Shown here: piece after piece, positions 9,349 through 17,295 of the stretch
How the letters are laid out: every line of letters begins with the position of its first letter
Numbering within the stretch: the first letter of the stretch is position 1
Position numbers and translations under genes: made by a program
NCBI GenBank assembly: GCA_047518005.1
Contig: JAKZRT010000011.1
Span: 6,504-70,503 of the forward strand
Direction of reading: 5' to 3'
DNA length: 64,000 bases
From: JAKZRT01 sp047518005
GTDB lineage: Bacteria > Pseudomonadota > Alphaproteobacteria > Rhodobacterales > Rhodobacteraceae
The notes under the pieces: model-generated
Database searches by the model: none
Told to the model about the DNA's origin: nothing
The model's input: only the letters and a program-made list of their open reading frames with translations

Positions 9349-9672
9349 CTTCGCCTGCCTAGTGTCATTGCCCAGATACCGCGTCTTGGGTGAAGCGCGG
9401 GTTAACCGGTATATAAACAGTGTGCCCCGACGGCGAAAGCGCCATTTGCCGAGGCTGCGGATTCCCGCTTTTTTGACCTTTTGCGGCCTGCACGGCGGGT
9501 TCCGGCGGAAAAAACGCCTGGGAATCTCATTTTTCGAACATATTGCGATGTGATTTCTTCATTCACGGTATCGGTGACGTGTGAAATATTTCGCCGCCCT
9601 TGTGCGCGGCGCGAAGGCCGAGGCGGCAGCGCCCCCAATTTCCGTCGTGGCCGACCTCCGGCGAGCAGGTGC
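9349..9672. other. 324-base intergenic region between mreB and leuA
   Basis: This stretch separates the mreB start from the leuA stop. It holds the candidate mreB promoter at 9410-9438 and an AT-richer segment at about 9535-9590. A short minus-strand frame spans 9402-9638, but it has no family features and no clear ribosome-binding site, so I do not call a gene. No convincing terminator for other genes was seen. Confidence 0.5.
9410..9438 (-). promoter_or_regulatory. candidate sigma-70 promoter for the mreB operon
   Basis: On the minus strand a TTTCGC hexamer (9438-9433) is followed after 17 bases by TATATA (9415-9410). This would start transcription about 55 bases before the mreB ATG. A GGTTAACC sequence lies just downstream, a CtrA-like half site only. 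Spacing is ideal, but the -35 match is weak. Confidence 0.35.
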
Positions 9673-11250
9673 CTAGCTTGCGTCCTTGTAGCTGACTTGT
9701 TTCACATCGGCGTTCGGGTCCGATTTTGTGCGCCGCACCAAAAGCCGGTTGAGCGCGTTCACATAGGCCCGGGCCGAGGCGACGACTGTGTCGGTATCGG
9801 CGGCCTGACCGGTGACGATGCGCCCGGCTTCCTCCATCCGCACGCTGACCGTGGCCTGCGCGTCGGTGCCTTCGGTCACCGCATGGACCTGGTAAAGCTG
9901 CAAAGTCGCGTCGTGCGGGAACAGGGCCTTGACGGCGTTGAACGTTGCATCGACCGGCCCGTCGCCCTGGGCTGTCACTTGATGATCAACCCCGCCGATC
10001 GTCAGCGTCAGATCGGCTGATTGCGGCGCTTGGGTGCCGCAGATCACGCGCAGGAATTTGACCTGCATGTGGTCATGCGCGGCCGAGGTCGCCTCGTCGG
10101 CCATCAGCGCCAGCAGATCGTCGTCGAAGACTTCTTTCTTGCGGTCGGCGAGCGCCTTGAAACGCACAAAGACATCCCTAAGCTGGTTGTCGCCCAGCTC
10201 ATAGCCCAGTTCCTTCAGCTTGGCGCGCAGCGCCGCGCGGCCCGAATGTTTGCCCATCACCAGATTGGTGGCCGAAAGGCCCACGTCTTCGGGGCGCATG
10301 ATCTCGAAGGTCTCGGCGTTCTTCAGCATGCCGTCCTGGTGGATGCCGGCCTCATGGGCAAAGGCGTTCTTGCCCACGATCGCTTTGTTGAACTGCACCG
10401 GAAACCCCGACACCGTGGCGACCCGGCGCGAGATATGCATGAGCTTGGTGGTGTCGATCCGGGTCGAGAACGGCATGATGTCATTGCGCACCCTCAGCGC
10501 CATCACCACCTCTTCCAGCGCCGTGTTACCGGCCCGCTCGCCTAACCCGTTGATCGTGCATTCGATCTGGCGCACCCCGGCATCGACCGCCGCCAGCGCA
10601 TTGGCCGTCGCCATGCCAAGGTCGTTGTGGCAATGGGTCGCGAAGACAACGTCGTCCGCCCCCGGCACCCGTTCAATCAGCATCCGGATCAGTTCGGCCG
10701 ATTCGACCGGTGCCGTATAGCCGACCGTGTCGGGGATATTGATCGTTGTGGCCCCGGCCCTGATCGCAATCTCGATCACCCGGCAGAGGTAATCCTCTTC
10801 GGTCCGCGTGGCGTCCATCGGCGACCATTGCACGTTGTCGCAATAGTTGCGCGCATGGGTGACCGTCTCGTGAATGCGGTCGGCCATCTCGTCTTTGCTC
10901 AGGTTCGGGATCGCCCGGTGCAGCGGCGAAGTGCCGATAAACGTGTGAATGCGCGGGCTGCGTGCGTGACGCACCGCGTCCCAGCATCGGTCGATGTCCC
11001 TGAGGTTGGCGCGCGCCAGCCCGCAGATGGTGGCACCTTCGGTCGCCTTGGCAATATCGGTGACCGCTTCAAAATCACCGTCCGAGGCGATCGGAAAACC
11101 GGCCTCGATAATATCGACGCCCATCTCGTCGAGAAGCCCGGCGATCTCGAGCTTCTCGCCGTGGCTCATCGTCGCCCCCGGCGATTGCTCGCCATCGCGC
11201 AAAGTGGTGTCAAATATCAGGACGCGGTCCGGATCATCTGTCTTGGTCAT
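9673..11250 (-). CDS. leuA: 2-isopropylmalate synthase
   Basis: LeuA condenses 2-oxoisovalerate with acetyl-CoA in the first committed step of leucine synthesis. The 525-residue protein is the standard bacterial type-1 form. The N-terminal catalytic barrel carries IFDTTLRDGEQSPGATM at about residues 13-29, and the metal-binding ATHCHNDLGMA motif is near 207. The C-terminal regulatory domain (about 390-525) normally binds leucine for feedback inhibition. The gene stands alone on the minus strand. It is preceded by a short leucine-rich leader open reading frame at 11328-11381, so expression is probably controlled by attenuation. Confidence 0.96.
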   Translation of the reverse strand: MTKTDDPDRVLIFDTTLRDGEQSPGATMSHGEKLEIAGLLDEMGVDIIEAGFPIASDGDFEAVTDIAKATEGATICGLARANLRDIDRCWDAVRHARSPRIHTFIGTSPLHRAIPNLSKDEMADRIHETVTHARNYCDNVQWSPMDATRTEEDYLCRVIEIAIRAGATTINIPDTVGYTAPVESAELIRMLIERVPGADDVVFATHCHNDLGMATANALAAVDAGVRQIECTINGLGERAGNTALEEVVMALRVRNDIMPFSTRIDTTKLMHISRRVATVSGFPVQFNKAIVGKNAFAHEAGIHQDGMLKNAETFEIMRPEDVGLSATNLVMGKHSGRAALRAKLKELGYELGDNQLRDVFVRFKALADRKKEVFDDDLLALMADEATSAAHDHMQVKFLRVICGTQAPQSADLTLTIGGVDHQVTAQGDGPVDATFNAVKALFPHDATLQLYQVHAVTEGTDAQATVSVRMEEAGRIVTGQAADTDTVVASARAYVNALNRLLVRRTKSDPNADVKQVSYKDAS

Positions 11251-11287
11251 CTTGCTTATCTCTTTGTCTTGCTTAGCTTTTGCGAAT

Positions 11288-11328
11288 GGCGCTGGTCACC
11301 CCTAAGCGTCGCGCCGGTCGGGCACGCT
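11288..11328 (-). promoter_or_regulatory. putative leuA attenuator with competing hairpins
   Basis: Just after the leader stop codon, the minus-strand RNA can form a hairpin with arms AGCGT(GCC) and (GGC)GCGACGCT between 11328 and 11305. The GGCGC inside the second arm (11315-11311) can instead pair with GCGCC at 11292-11288. The two pairings are mutually exclusive, as expected for an attenuator. No clear U-run follows either hairpin, so the terminating form is not established. Confidence 0.45.
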
Positions 11329-11381
11329 CAGAGGCAGCTAAGAAGAAGCAGCGAAACGCCAACCGGGCCGCAAAGGCGCAT
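11328..11381 (-). CDS. leucine-rich leader peptide upstream of leuA
   Basis: A 17-codon frame starting with ATG at 11381 and ending with TGA at 11328 encodes MRLCGPVGVSLLLLSCL. Six of the 17 residues are leucine, including four in a row. Four of the six Leu codons are CTT, which is uncommon in this high-G+C sequence. It sits about 80 bases upstream of the leuA start, on the same strand. This is the classic architecture of a transcription-attenuation leader, in which ribosome stalling at scarce leucyl-tRNA changes downstream RNA folding. The ribosome-binding site is weak (TGGAT just upstream). The coding reading is direct; the regulatory role is inferred. Confidence 0.72.
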   Translation of the reverse strand: MRLCGPVGVSLLLLSCL

Positions 11382-11476
11382 TTGATCCAGGCTATGTGCT
11401 GCAATCGTCATGGGACCCGATCATAAAGCGGGCCATATTGAATTGAAAGCGACAATTTGGGGTGTCAGGCGCTGGC

Positions 11477-12907
11477 TCAGTTTCCGTCGGTGGCCTCGGC
11501 CTGACCGGAATCAAGCTGACCATCGACCCAGGTGCCGGTGACTTCGCCACCGCGCGCATAGCGGATCGTGCCTGTGCCCTCGCGTTTACCGGCCTTGAAA
11601 TTGCCGTCGTAGACATCGCCATTGGCATAGGTGGCCAGACCCCTGCCTTGGATCTCTCCCCCGAACCATTCGCCCTCATAGGTGAACCCGTCGGGCAGCA
11701 CGATCGTGCCCTGCCCATGGCGCTGGCCAGCCAGGTATTCGCCTTCATAGACGGTGCTGTCCGAAAACGTGGTGGTGCCCCGGCCTTCGCGCTGACCGGC
11801 AAACCAATCGCCCTCGTACCGGTAGCCGTCGGAATAGGTCATCACCCCGTGGCCGTGGAACGCCGCGTTCTTGAATGTGCCCGCATAGATCAGGCCATTG
11901 GAATAACGCGCCACGCCATCGCCTTCGATCACGCCTGCCACCCAGTTGCCATCATAGGAATTGCCGTCGGGGTACTCAATCGCGCCGCTGCCATCCGCGA
12001 GACCGTTCAGAAAATCGCCGTCATAGACCGACCCGTCGGGATAGGTGACCTTGCCCGACCCCTCAATCCGGCCCGCGACATAATCGCCGACGAAGGCATA
12101 GCCGTCAGGCCCCGAAAAACTGCCCTTGCCGTGGCGCTGGTCGTTCTTGAACGAGCCCTCGTAAACCGAACCGTCGGCATAGATTTCCTGGCCCGACCCC
12201 GACCGGGCACCATTGACCAGAAGGCCCTCGTAAACATCGCCATTGGGCCGCGTCAGGCGGCCAAAGCCGTTGATCTGTCCGTCTTTCCAGGTGCCGACAT
12301 AGGTCAGCCCGTCGGGCATCGTCAGCGATCCCTGACCCTCAGACAATCCGCGCACCAGTTCGCCCTCGTAAACCGCGCCGTCAGGATAGGTGATTCGGCC
12401 ATCACCCTGTTTGACCCCATCCACCCAATTGCCGTCATAGATGTACCCGTTGGGGCTGGTCACCCTGCCCTGCCCATGGTGGATCGCGTTGCGAAAATCG
12501 CCCTCATAGACGACACCGTTGGCGTAGCGGGCAATGCCGCGCCCGTTGATCTTGCCGTCGGTCCAGTCGCCCGAATAGGTTCCGCCATCGACAAAGGTTA
12601 TTTTTCCGATCCCGCTCGGCTTGCCGGCCGCGAATAAACCTTCATAGACCGATCCATTGGCAAAACGGGCGATGCCCTGGCCGCGAATTTCGCCCTCGAA
12701 CCATTCGCCCGAATATTCATAGCCATTGGGCAGGCGGTAAGTGCCGCGCCCGTGCTGTTTGCCGTTCCTGAACGTGCCCTCGTAGACGCCGCCGTCCTCG
12801 AACTGCTGCGTGACGATCCCGCCGCTTTCCTGTGCCAGACTGGCACCCGCGACCAATGTCGCGGCGGCCACGGTTGCGAAAAGCCGAATTCTAATCTGCC
12901 CGATCAT
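11477..12907 (-). CDS. exported MORN-repeat protein (18 repeats)
   Basis: This 476-residue protein starts with a cleavable signal peptide (hydrophobic core at residues 8-24, probable cut after SLAQ). Essentially all the rest is 23-residue MORN repeats of the form YEGxWxxGxxxGxGxxxYxDG. I count 18 full copies plus one degenerate C-terminal copy. MORN repeats form extended beta-hairpin ribbons and are linked in other proteins to membranes, lipids or scaffolding; no catalytic domain is fused here. Related periplasmic MORN proteins occur in alphaproteobacteria, but I do not know an assigned function. It lies between leuA and the divergent nadE, apparently as a single-gene unit. Confidence 0.85.
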   Translation of the reverse strand: MIGQIRIRLFATVAAATLVAGASLAQESGGIVTQQFEDGGVYEGTFRNGKQHGRGTYRLPNGYEYSGEWFEGEIRGQGIARFANGSVYEGLFAAGKPSGIGKITFVDGGTYSGDWTDGKINGRGIARYANGVVYEGDFRNAIHHGQGRVTSPNGYIYDGNWVDGVKQGDGRITYPDGAVYEGELVRGLSEGQGSLTMPDGLTYVGTWKDGQINGFGRLTRPNGDVYEGLLVNGARSGSGQEIYADGSVYEGSFKNDQRHGKGSFSGPDGYAFVGDYVAGRIEGSGKVTYPDGSVYDGDFLNGLADGSGAIEYPDGNSYDGNWVAGVIEGDGVARYSNGLIYAGTFKNAAFHGHGVMTYSDGYRYEGDWFAGQREGRGTTTFSDSTVYEGEYLAGQRHGQGTIVLPDGFTYEGEWFGGEIQGRGLATYANGDVYDGNFKAGKREGTGTIRYARGGEVTGTWVDGQLDSGQAEATDGN

Positions 12908-13080
12908 GCGCTGTGCCCTGAAATCATTTCCGCCCGCCTCTTTGGGGAGCCTCCTGAGACGGGCTCAGGTTAATTCACCCAACCCCAAGTGACAACTGTG
13001 CGTACAGATTTTTGCACCCACCCTGTCTTTTCCTTTTAGTTTGTTCTGATAGAGATCGCTTTGATTGACGGGGGCAGGCC

Positions 13081-14739
13081 ATGGCCGAACGGTTTCGACT
13101 AACTCTCGCGCAGCTCAACCCGACCGTGGGCGCGCTGGCTGGCAATTCAGCCAAGGCGGCGGCGGCCTGGTCCCAGGCCCGCGCCGCCGGTGCGGACATG
13201 GTGGCCCTGCCCGAAATGTTCCTGACCGGGTACCAATTGCAGGATCTGGTCTGGCGGCGGGCGTTCTTGAGCGATGTCGAGGCGGTTCTGGAGCGACTGG
13301 CCAAGGACTGCGCCGACGGACCTGCGGTTGGTATCGGAGCGCCGGTCATGATCGACGGGGCGCTCTATAACGGCTATCACATCCTGCGCGACGGGCGCGT
13401 CGCGTCGCGGATGCTCAAGCACCATCTGCCCAACACCGAAGTTTTCGACGAAGAACGCTGGTTCGCGCCGGGCCCGGCTGCCGGCCCGTTCCGCATCGGC
13501 ACCACCCGAATCGGCGCGCCGGTCTGCGAAGATGCCTGGCACGATGATCCGGCCGAGACGCTGACCGAAAGCGGCGCGCAGTTATTGCTGGTCGCCAATG
13601 GCTCGCCTTACGAGCGGCAGAAACACGACCGGCGGATCAATGCAATGGTCCACCGCGTGATCGAGACCGGGCTGCCGCTGGTTTACCTGAACATGGTCGG
13701 CGGGCAGGACGATCAGGTCTTTGACGGGGCCTCGTTCATCCTGAACCCTGGCGGTGATCTGGCCCTGCAACTGCCCGCCTTTGACGAGGTGGTGACCCAC
13801 GTCGATTTCGCCGCGACCGATGACGGGTTGCGCGCCGTGGTCGGTCAAAGGGAAATTCCACCCGGTGAATGGGCACTCGATTACCGCGCCATGGTCGAAG
13901 CGCTGCGCGACTATTGCGCCAAGTCGGGCTTTGGCAAGGTGATGCTGGGTCTGTCGGGCGGCGTTGACAGCGCGCTGGTTGCGGTGATTGCCGTCGACGC
14001 GCTCGGGGCCGACAAGGTTCGCTGCGTCATGTTGCCGTCCGAATTCACCGCGCCCCAATCGCGCCAAGACGCCGCAGCGGTGGCGCGCGCCCTTGGGACG
14101 CGGCTTGATGATGTGCCAATCGACGGGCCTCGGGATGCGGTCACGACCGCCTTGGTGGAAGTGTTCCAGGGGTCCGAGCCCGGCGTGGCCGAAGAAAATA
14201 TCCAGGCCCGTTTGCGCGGCCTTTTGCTGATGGCCATGTCGAACAAGTTCGGCGAGATGCTGTTGACCACCGGCAATAAATCCGAGGTCGCGGTTGGCTA
14301 TGCCACGATCTACGGCGATATGGCTGGTGGCTATAACCCGATCAAGGACCTCTACAAGTCCCGCGTTTTCGAGACCTGTCGCTGGCGCAACGCCACTCAC
14401 CGGCCGTGGATGCAGGGGCCTTCGGGCAAGGTCATCCCGAGCCGCGTGATCGACAAACCGCCCTCGGCCGAATTGCGCCCCGACCAGAAAGATCGCGACA
14501 GCCTGCCGCCATACGACGTGCTCGACCAGATCCTTGACGGGCTGATCGACCGCGAAGTGTCGGTTGGCGAGCTGGTCGCCGAAGGCCACGACCGCGACAC
14601 GGTGAAGGCAGTCGAGGGACTGATCTATGCCAGTGAATACAAACGGTTCCAGTCGGCCCCCGGGGCCCGGATCACCAACCGCGCGCTCTGGCTCGACCGG
14701 CGCTATCCGATCGTGAACCACTGGCGCGACGACGACTGA
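13081..14739 (+). CDS. nadE: glutamine-dependent NAD+ synthetase
   Basis: NadE amidates nicotinate adenine dinucleotide to NAD+ in the last step of NAD synthesis. The 552-residue protein fuses an N-terminal carbon-nitrogen hydrolase (glutaminase) domain and a C-terminal synthetase domain. The glutaminase triad is visible as Glu in ALPEMFLTG, Lys in MLKHHLPN and Cys in APVCEDAWHD. The synthetase has the ATP pyrophosphatase loop LGLSGGVDSALVA near residue 285. ATG 13081 is preceded by a GGGGGCAGG-type ribosome-binding site. Length is typical of the two-domain form. Confidence 0.95.
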   Translation: MAERFRLTLAQLNPTVGALAGNSAKAAAAWSQARAAGADMVALPEMFLTGYQLQDLVWRRAFLSDVEAVLERLAKDCADGPAVGIGAPVMIDGALYNGYHILRDGRVASRMLKHHLPNTEVFDEERWFAPGPAAGPFRIGTTRIGAPVCEDAWHDDPAETLTESGAQLLLVANGSPYERQKHDRRINAMVHRVIETGLPLVYLNMVGGQDDQVFDGASFILNPGGDLALQLPAFDEVVTHVDFAATDDGLRAVVGQREIPPGEWALDYRAMVEALRDYCAKSGFGKVMLGLSGGVDSALVAVIAVDALGADKVRCVMLPSEFTAPQSRQDAAAVARALGTRLDDVPIDGPRDAVTTALVEVFQGSEPGVAEENIQARLRGLLLMAMSNKFGEMLLTTGNKSEVAVGYATIYGDMAGGYNPIKDLYKSRVFETCRWRNATHRPWMQGPSGKVIPSRVIDKPPSAELRPDQKDRDSLPPYDVLDQILDGLIDREVSVGELVAEGHDRDTVKAVEGLIYASEYKRFQSAPGARITNRALWLDRRYPIVNHWRDDD

Positions 14740-14783
14740 TCCTGCTTTTGATTGGATTTCGCGCGCCCAAGCAAACCGCGCCT

Positions 14784-14806
14784 CCCCTCTCCCAGTGGGA
14801 GAGGGG
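14784..14806 (+). repeat. 11-bp inverted repeat downstream of nadE (terminator or REP-like)
   Basis: The arms CCCCTCTCCCA and TGGGAGAGGGG pair perfectly around one central base, 45 bases after the nadE stop, and a further GGGGGAGAGG follows. Sequences of this CTCTCCC/GGGAGAG type recur as intergenic palindromes in many proteobacterial genomes. No T-run follows, so it may be a REP-like repeat rather than an intrinsic terminator. Confidence 0.5.
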
Positions 14807-14850
14807 CCGGGGGAGAGGCCGGAATAAATGCCGTTTCGACACCTTCAGGA

Positions 14851-14900
14851 GAAATTAAATTTAATAACAATGGCTTAACTGCTGTTTCAACCTTGAAACC
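14851..14900. repeat. dispersed palindromic element, copy A
   Basis: GTTTCAACCTTGAAAC occupies 14884-14899: two 7-base arms around CC. Exactly 13 bases to its left lies CAA (14868-14870), followed further left by an AT-rich run with TTAAT. The same arrangement occurs near 45.4 and 61.5 kb. This copy lies in the convergent gap between nadE and the diheme cytochrome gene, which is otherwise empty of genes. Confidence 0.7.
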
Positions 14901-14931
14901 TTGTCGGAATCGCTGCGATGAGGCGCGATTT

Positions 14932-15825
14932 TCAGGGCAGGGCCCGCAAATAAGCGATGATCGCCCACACGTCTTCCTCGGGAATTTTCCCCAGGTTCTC
15001 GACCACCTCGGCCATTTGCGCGCCCGCCGTGTCGAACTCGGGCGTCAGCCCGGTGGTCAGAAAGAAAAATACATCCTGGTCCGACCAATCCAGTTTATCC
15101 GGCGTCAGCGCCGGTATCGTCCCCTTGCCGGCCGGGTTCGGCGCGCCCGCCAGCCACCGCGCCCGGTCGAGCCCGCCCAGGGCATCGCGCGGCGTGTGAC
15201 ACTGACCGCAGTGGACCAAGCCCTCGACCAGATAACGCCCGCGCTCCAACTCGGCGCTCGCGACGTCTTGCACCACAAACGATCGTCTGAGGTAGATCAG
15301 CTTCCACAATCCCAGCCCCCTGCGCACCGAAAACGGAAAGCCCACGTCATGCGCGCGGCTGGCGACAGCGGATGGCGGCAGGGTCATCAGATAGGCATGA
15401 AGCGCGGCAATGTCGCCCTCGGTCATGTGCTGATACGAGGTGTAGGGCAGCGCCGGGTACAAATGCTGGCCCGCGCGCGACACCCCGTAGCGCAGCGCGC
15501 CCAACAGGTCAGCCGCGCTCCAGCCGCCAATGCCCGCCCCAGTGTCGGGCGAGATATTGGGGGCAAAAAATGTGCCGAAATCCGAAGCAAACGCCAGACC
15601 CCCCGCCAGTATCAGGCGCGCCTCGCCTTGCGCACCCGGCGCCGCGTGGCACGAGGCGCATCCGGCGGTGGTGAAAACCCTCTCGCCAGCTTCGACCGAG
15701 GTCGCCGCCGCTTCCAGTGCTTCGATTTCTTCAACGCTTGGCACATCGGGCGCGCTCAGCCACAGCCCCAGACCGACGCCCAAGACACCCAGCCCCGCCG
15801 CATAGGTGAAAAGCTGGCGCTTCAC
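14932..15825 (-). CDS. diheme c-type cytochrome
   Basis: This 297-residue protein has an N-terminal hydrophobic signal/anchor (about residues 6-24) and two c-type heme sites: CASCH near residue 57 and CGQCH near 206. Each is followed by methionine-containing segments that could supply axial ligands. The pattern resembles the cytochrome subunits that pair with periplasmic dehydrogenases, moving electrons to the respiratory chain, but no dehydrogenase gene is adjacent. The start is GTG at 15825, preceded by a GGCGGGG stretch. It follows the c'-type cytochrome gene by 31 bases, so the two are probably co-transcribed. Confidence 0.85.
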   Translation of the reverse strand: MKRQLFTYAAGLGVLGVGLGLWLSAPDVPSVEEIEALEAAATSVEAGERVFTTAGCASCHAAPGAQGEARLILAGGLAFASDFGTFFAPNISPDTGAGIGGWSAADLLGALRYGVSRAGQHLYPALPYTSYQHMTEGDIAALHAYLMTLPPSAVASRAHDVGFPFSVRRGLGLWKLIYLRRSFVVQDVASAELERGRYLVEGLVHCGQCHTPRDALGGLDRARWLAGAPNPAGKGTIPALTPDKLDWSDQDVFFFLTTGLTPEFDTAGAQMAEVVENLGKIPEEDVWAIIAYLRALP

Positions 15826-15856
15826 GGGCGACCCCGCCTATGGTTCGGCAACGCGC

Positions 15857-16324
15857 CTAACTTGGGACGCGATAGGCTTTGTGGCAGGCACCGCACGCGC
15901 CAAACACTGGCCCAAGCGCTGTTTTCATCGCGTCCTCGCCGTCACCCGCCACCGCGGCCAGCGCCGTCGTCGCAGCAAGCAACGCCGTCAATTTTTCCAT
16001 CATGTCGGGAAAGTCTGCCCAAGCCGCCGGCAACGCGCGCGTGCCTTCAATCGAATCTGCGTCGGTTCCCTGCGGCCACATCCGACTTTGGTTTATCCCT
16101 GTCCCTGCCAAAGCCATCAGAGCATCCGCGGCACCCTGAGCGGTGTCCGCGTCATAATCGGCCTTGCCCTGCATCACCGCGCCCAGATAACCGGCGTGGA
16201 AGCTGTTTAGTGTCATGTGGGCCTGACGGGCCTTTACAGCCGGGTTGCCTCCGTGACTTCCAGCCACGACAGCACCGGCGGCGGCGACTGCCAGGACAGC
16301 AGCCGGTATCAATAATTTCTTCAT
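15857..16324 (-). CDS. cytochrome c' / c556 family protein
   Basis: This 155-residue periplasmic protein has a signal peptide (residues 1-21). Its only heme-binding motif is CGACH, eight residues from the C-terminus, as in the four-helix-bundle cytochromes c' and c556. Family members carry electrons or bind small gases such as NO; which applies here is not evident. A GGAGG ribosome-binding site lies seven bases before the ATG at 16324. It is first in a two-gene cytochrome unit and is divergent from a LysR-type regulator 95 bases away, which may control it. Confidence 0.88.
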   Translation of the reverse strand: MKKLLIPAAVLAVAAAGAVVAGSHGGNPAVKARQAHMTLNSFHAGYLGAVMQGKADYDADTAQGAADALMALAGTGINQSRMWPQGTDADSIEGTRALPAAWADFPDMMEKLTALLAATTALAAVAGDGEDAMKTALGPVFGACGACHKAYRVPS

Positions 16325-16419
16325 GAATCGCCTCCCTGCAAATCAAAGGTTGCTTTTGTTAGCCTATGCGCCATCTTCACGAAGTGAAGGTTGCAATTTT
16401 GCACATCGATTGATGATAA

Positions 16420-17289
16420 ATGCACGAACCGAACTGGGAAGATCTCAGATACGTCCTCGCGGTTGCCGATACCGGATCGGTTGCCGCTGCCGCAAAAAGC
16501 CTGGGCGTAGCACACACGACGGTGTTGCGGCGAATCGCGTCGTTTGAGGCTGATTCCGGTGCGCGGCTTTTCGAACGCACCGCGCGCGGCTACCGCATCG
16601 TGCCCGACAGGGCCAAATCGTTCGAGGCGCTGCGCACAGCAGGCACGGCCATCGAGGCCGCCCGCGCCGAAATTGACGCCTCGGTTGTTGCTCCCGGCGA
16701 AATTTTGCGCTTGACGTCAACCGACATGCTCTGCGCGACGTTTCTGCCGAGTGTTTTGCAGGCCATGCGCCGCGACAATCCCGGTCTTCAGGTGGCGCTG
16801 CTGTCCAGCAACGCCTATCTAGACCTCGCCCACGGCCACGCCGATCTGACCCTTCGCCCGGCGCTTGATTTGCCCGCCGATCTGTTGGGCGATTGCGTGG
16901 CTCACTTGGGGATGTCGGTCTATGGCACGCCGGGGGCACCCGAAGAATGGCTTGGTGTCACCGGGCCGCTGACGCGCTCTGTCGCCGGGCAATGGCTGCG
17001 CGACAAATGCGCGGCACCTGCAACCGTTACGGACAGTTTCGTGGTTCTTGCAGAACTGCTGGCGACCGGAGCAGGTCGGTCGATTCTTCCCTGCCTGCTG
17101 GGCGACGCCGACCCGCGATTGCACCGTCTCAGCGGTGACGCGCCGATCCTGCGGGTGCCGCTTTGGGTGGCCGGTCACCGCGACCTTGGCGATAGCCGGC
17201 GCATTCGCAAGTTTCGCAAGGCGCTTGGCAAGGCCATTTCCCTGCGGCGCGCCGCGCTTTTGGGCGACCGAAGCGCCCGGCCGGCCTGA
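16420..17289 (+). CDS. LysR family transcriptional regulator
   Basis: This 289-residue protein has the N-terminal winged helix-turn-helix of LysR regulators at about residues 3-62 (LRYVLAVADTGSVAAAAKSLGVAHTTVLRRIASFE, split here by description rather than alignment). A C-terminal effector-binding region of two alpha/beta subdomains follows. The inducer cannot be read from the sequence. It is divergent from the cytochrome pair, the usual LysR arrangement, which suggests those genes as targets. Its stop lies only six bases from the stop of the convergent nlpD-like gene. The ATG at 16420 has only a weak ribosome-binding site. Confidence 0.88.
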   Translation: MHEPNWEDLRYVLAVADTGSVAAAAKSLGVAHTTVLRRIASFEADSGARLFERTARGYRIVPDRAKSFEALRTAGTAIEAARAEIDASVVAPGEILRLTSTDMLCATFLPSVLQAMRRDNPGLQVALLSSNAYLDLAHGHADLTLRPALDLPADLLGDCVAHLGMSVYGTPGAPEEWLGVTGPLTRSVAGQWLRDKCAAPATVTDSFVVLAELLATGAGRSILPCLLGDADPRLHRLSGDAPILRVPLWVAGHRDLGDSRRIRKFRKALGKAISLRRAALLGDRSARPA

Positions 17290-17295
17290 ACCGGG

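Noticed and set aside
9402..9638. 78-codon minus-strand frame between mreB and leuA
   Set aside because: No ribosome-binding site, no motif, and the codon pattern is not clearly coding; the region is better viewed as regulatory or spacer DNA.
14884..14899. Reading GTTTCAACCTTGAAAC as a chromosomal parS (ParB) site
   Set aside because: It shares GTTTCA and TGAAAC ends with parS, but the centre (ACCT instead of CG) and spacing differ, and copies are spread over 47 kb; not enough to call parS.
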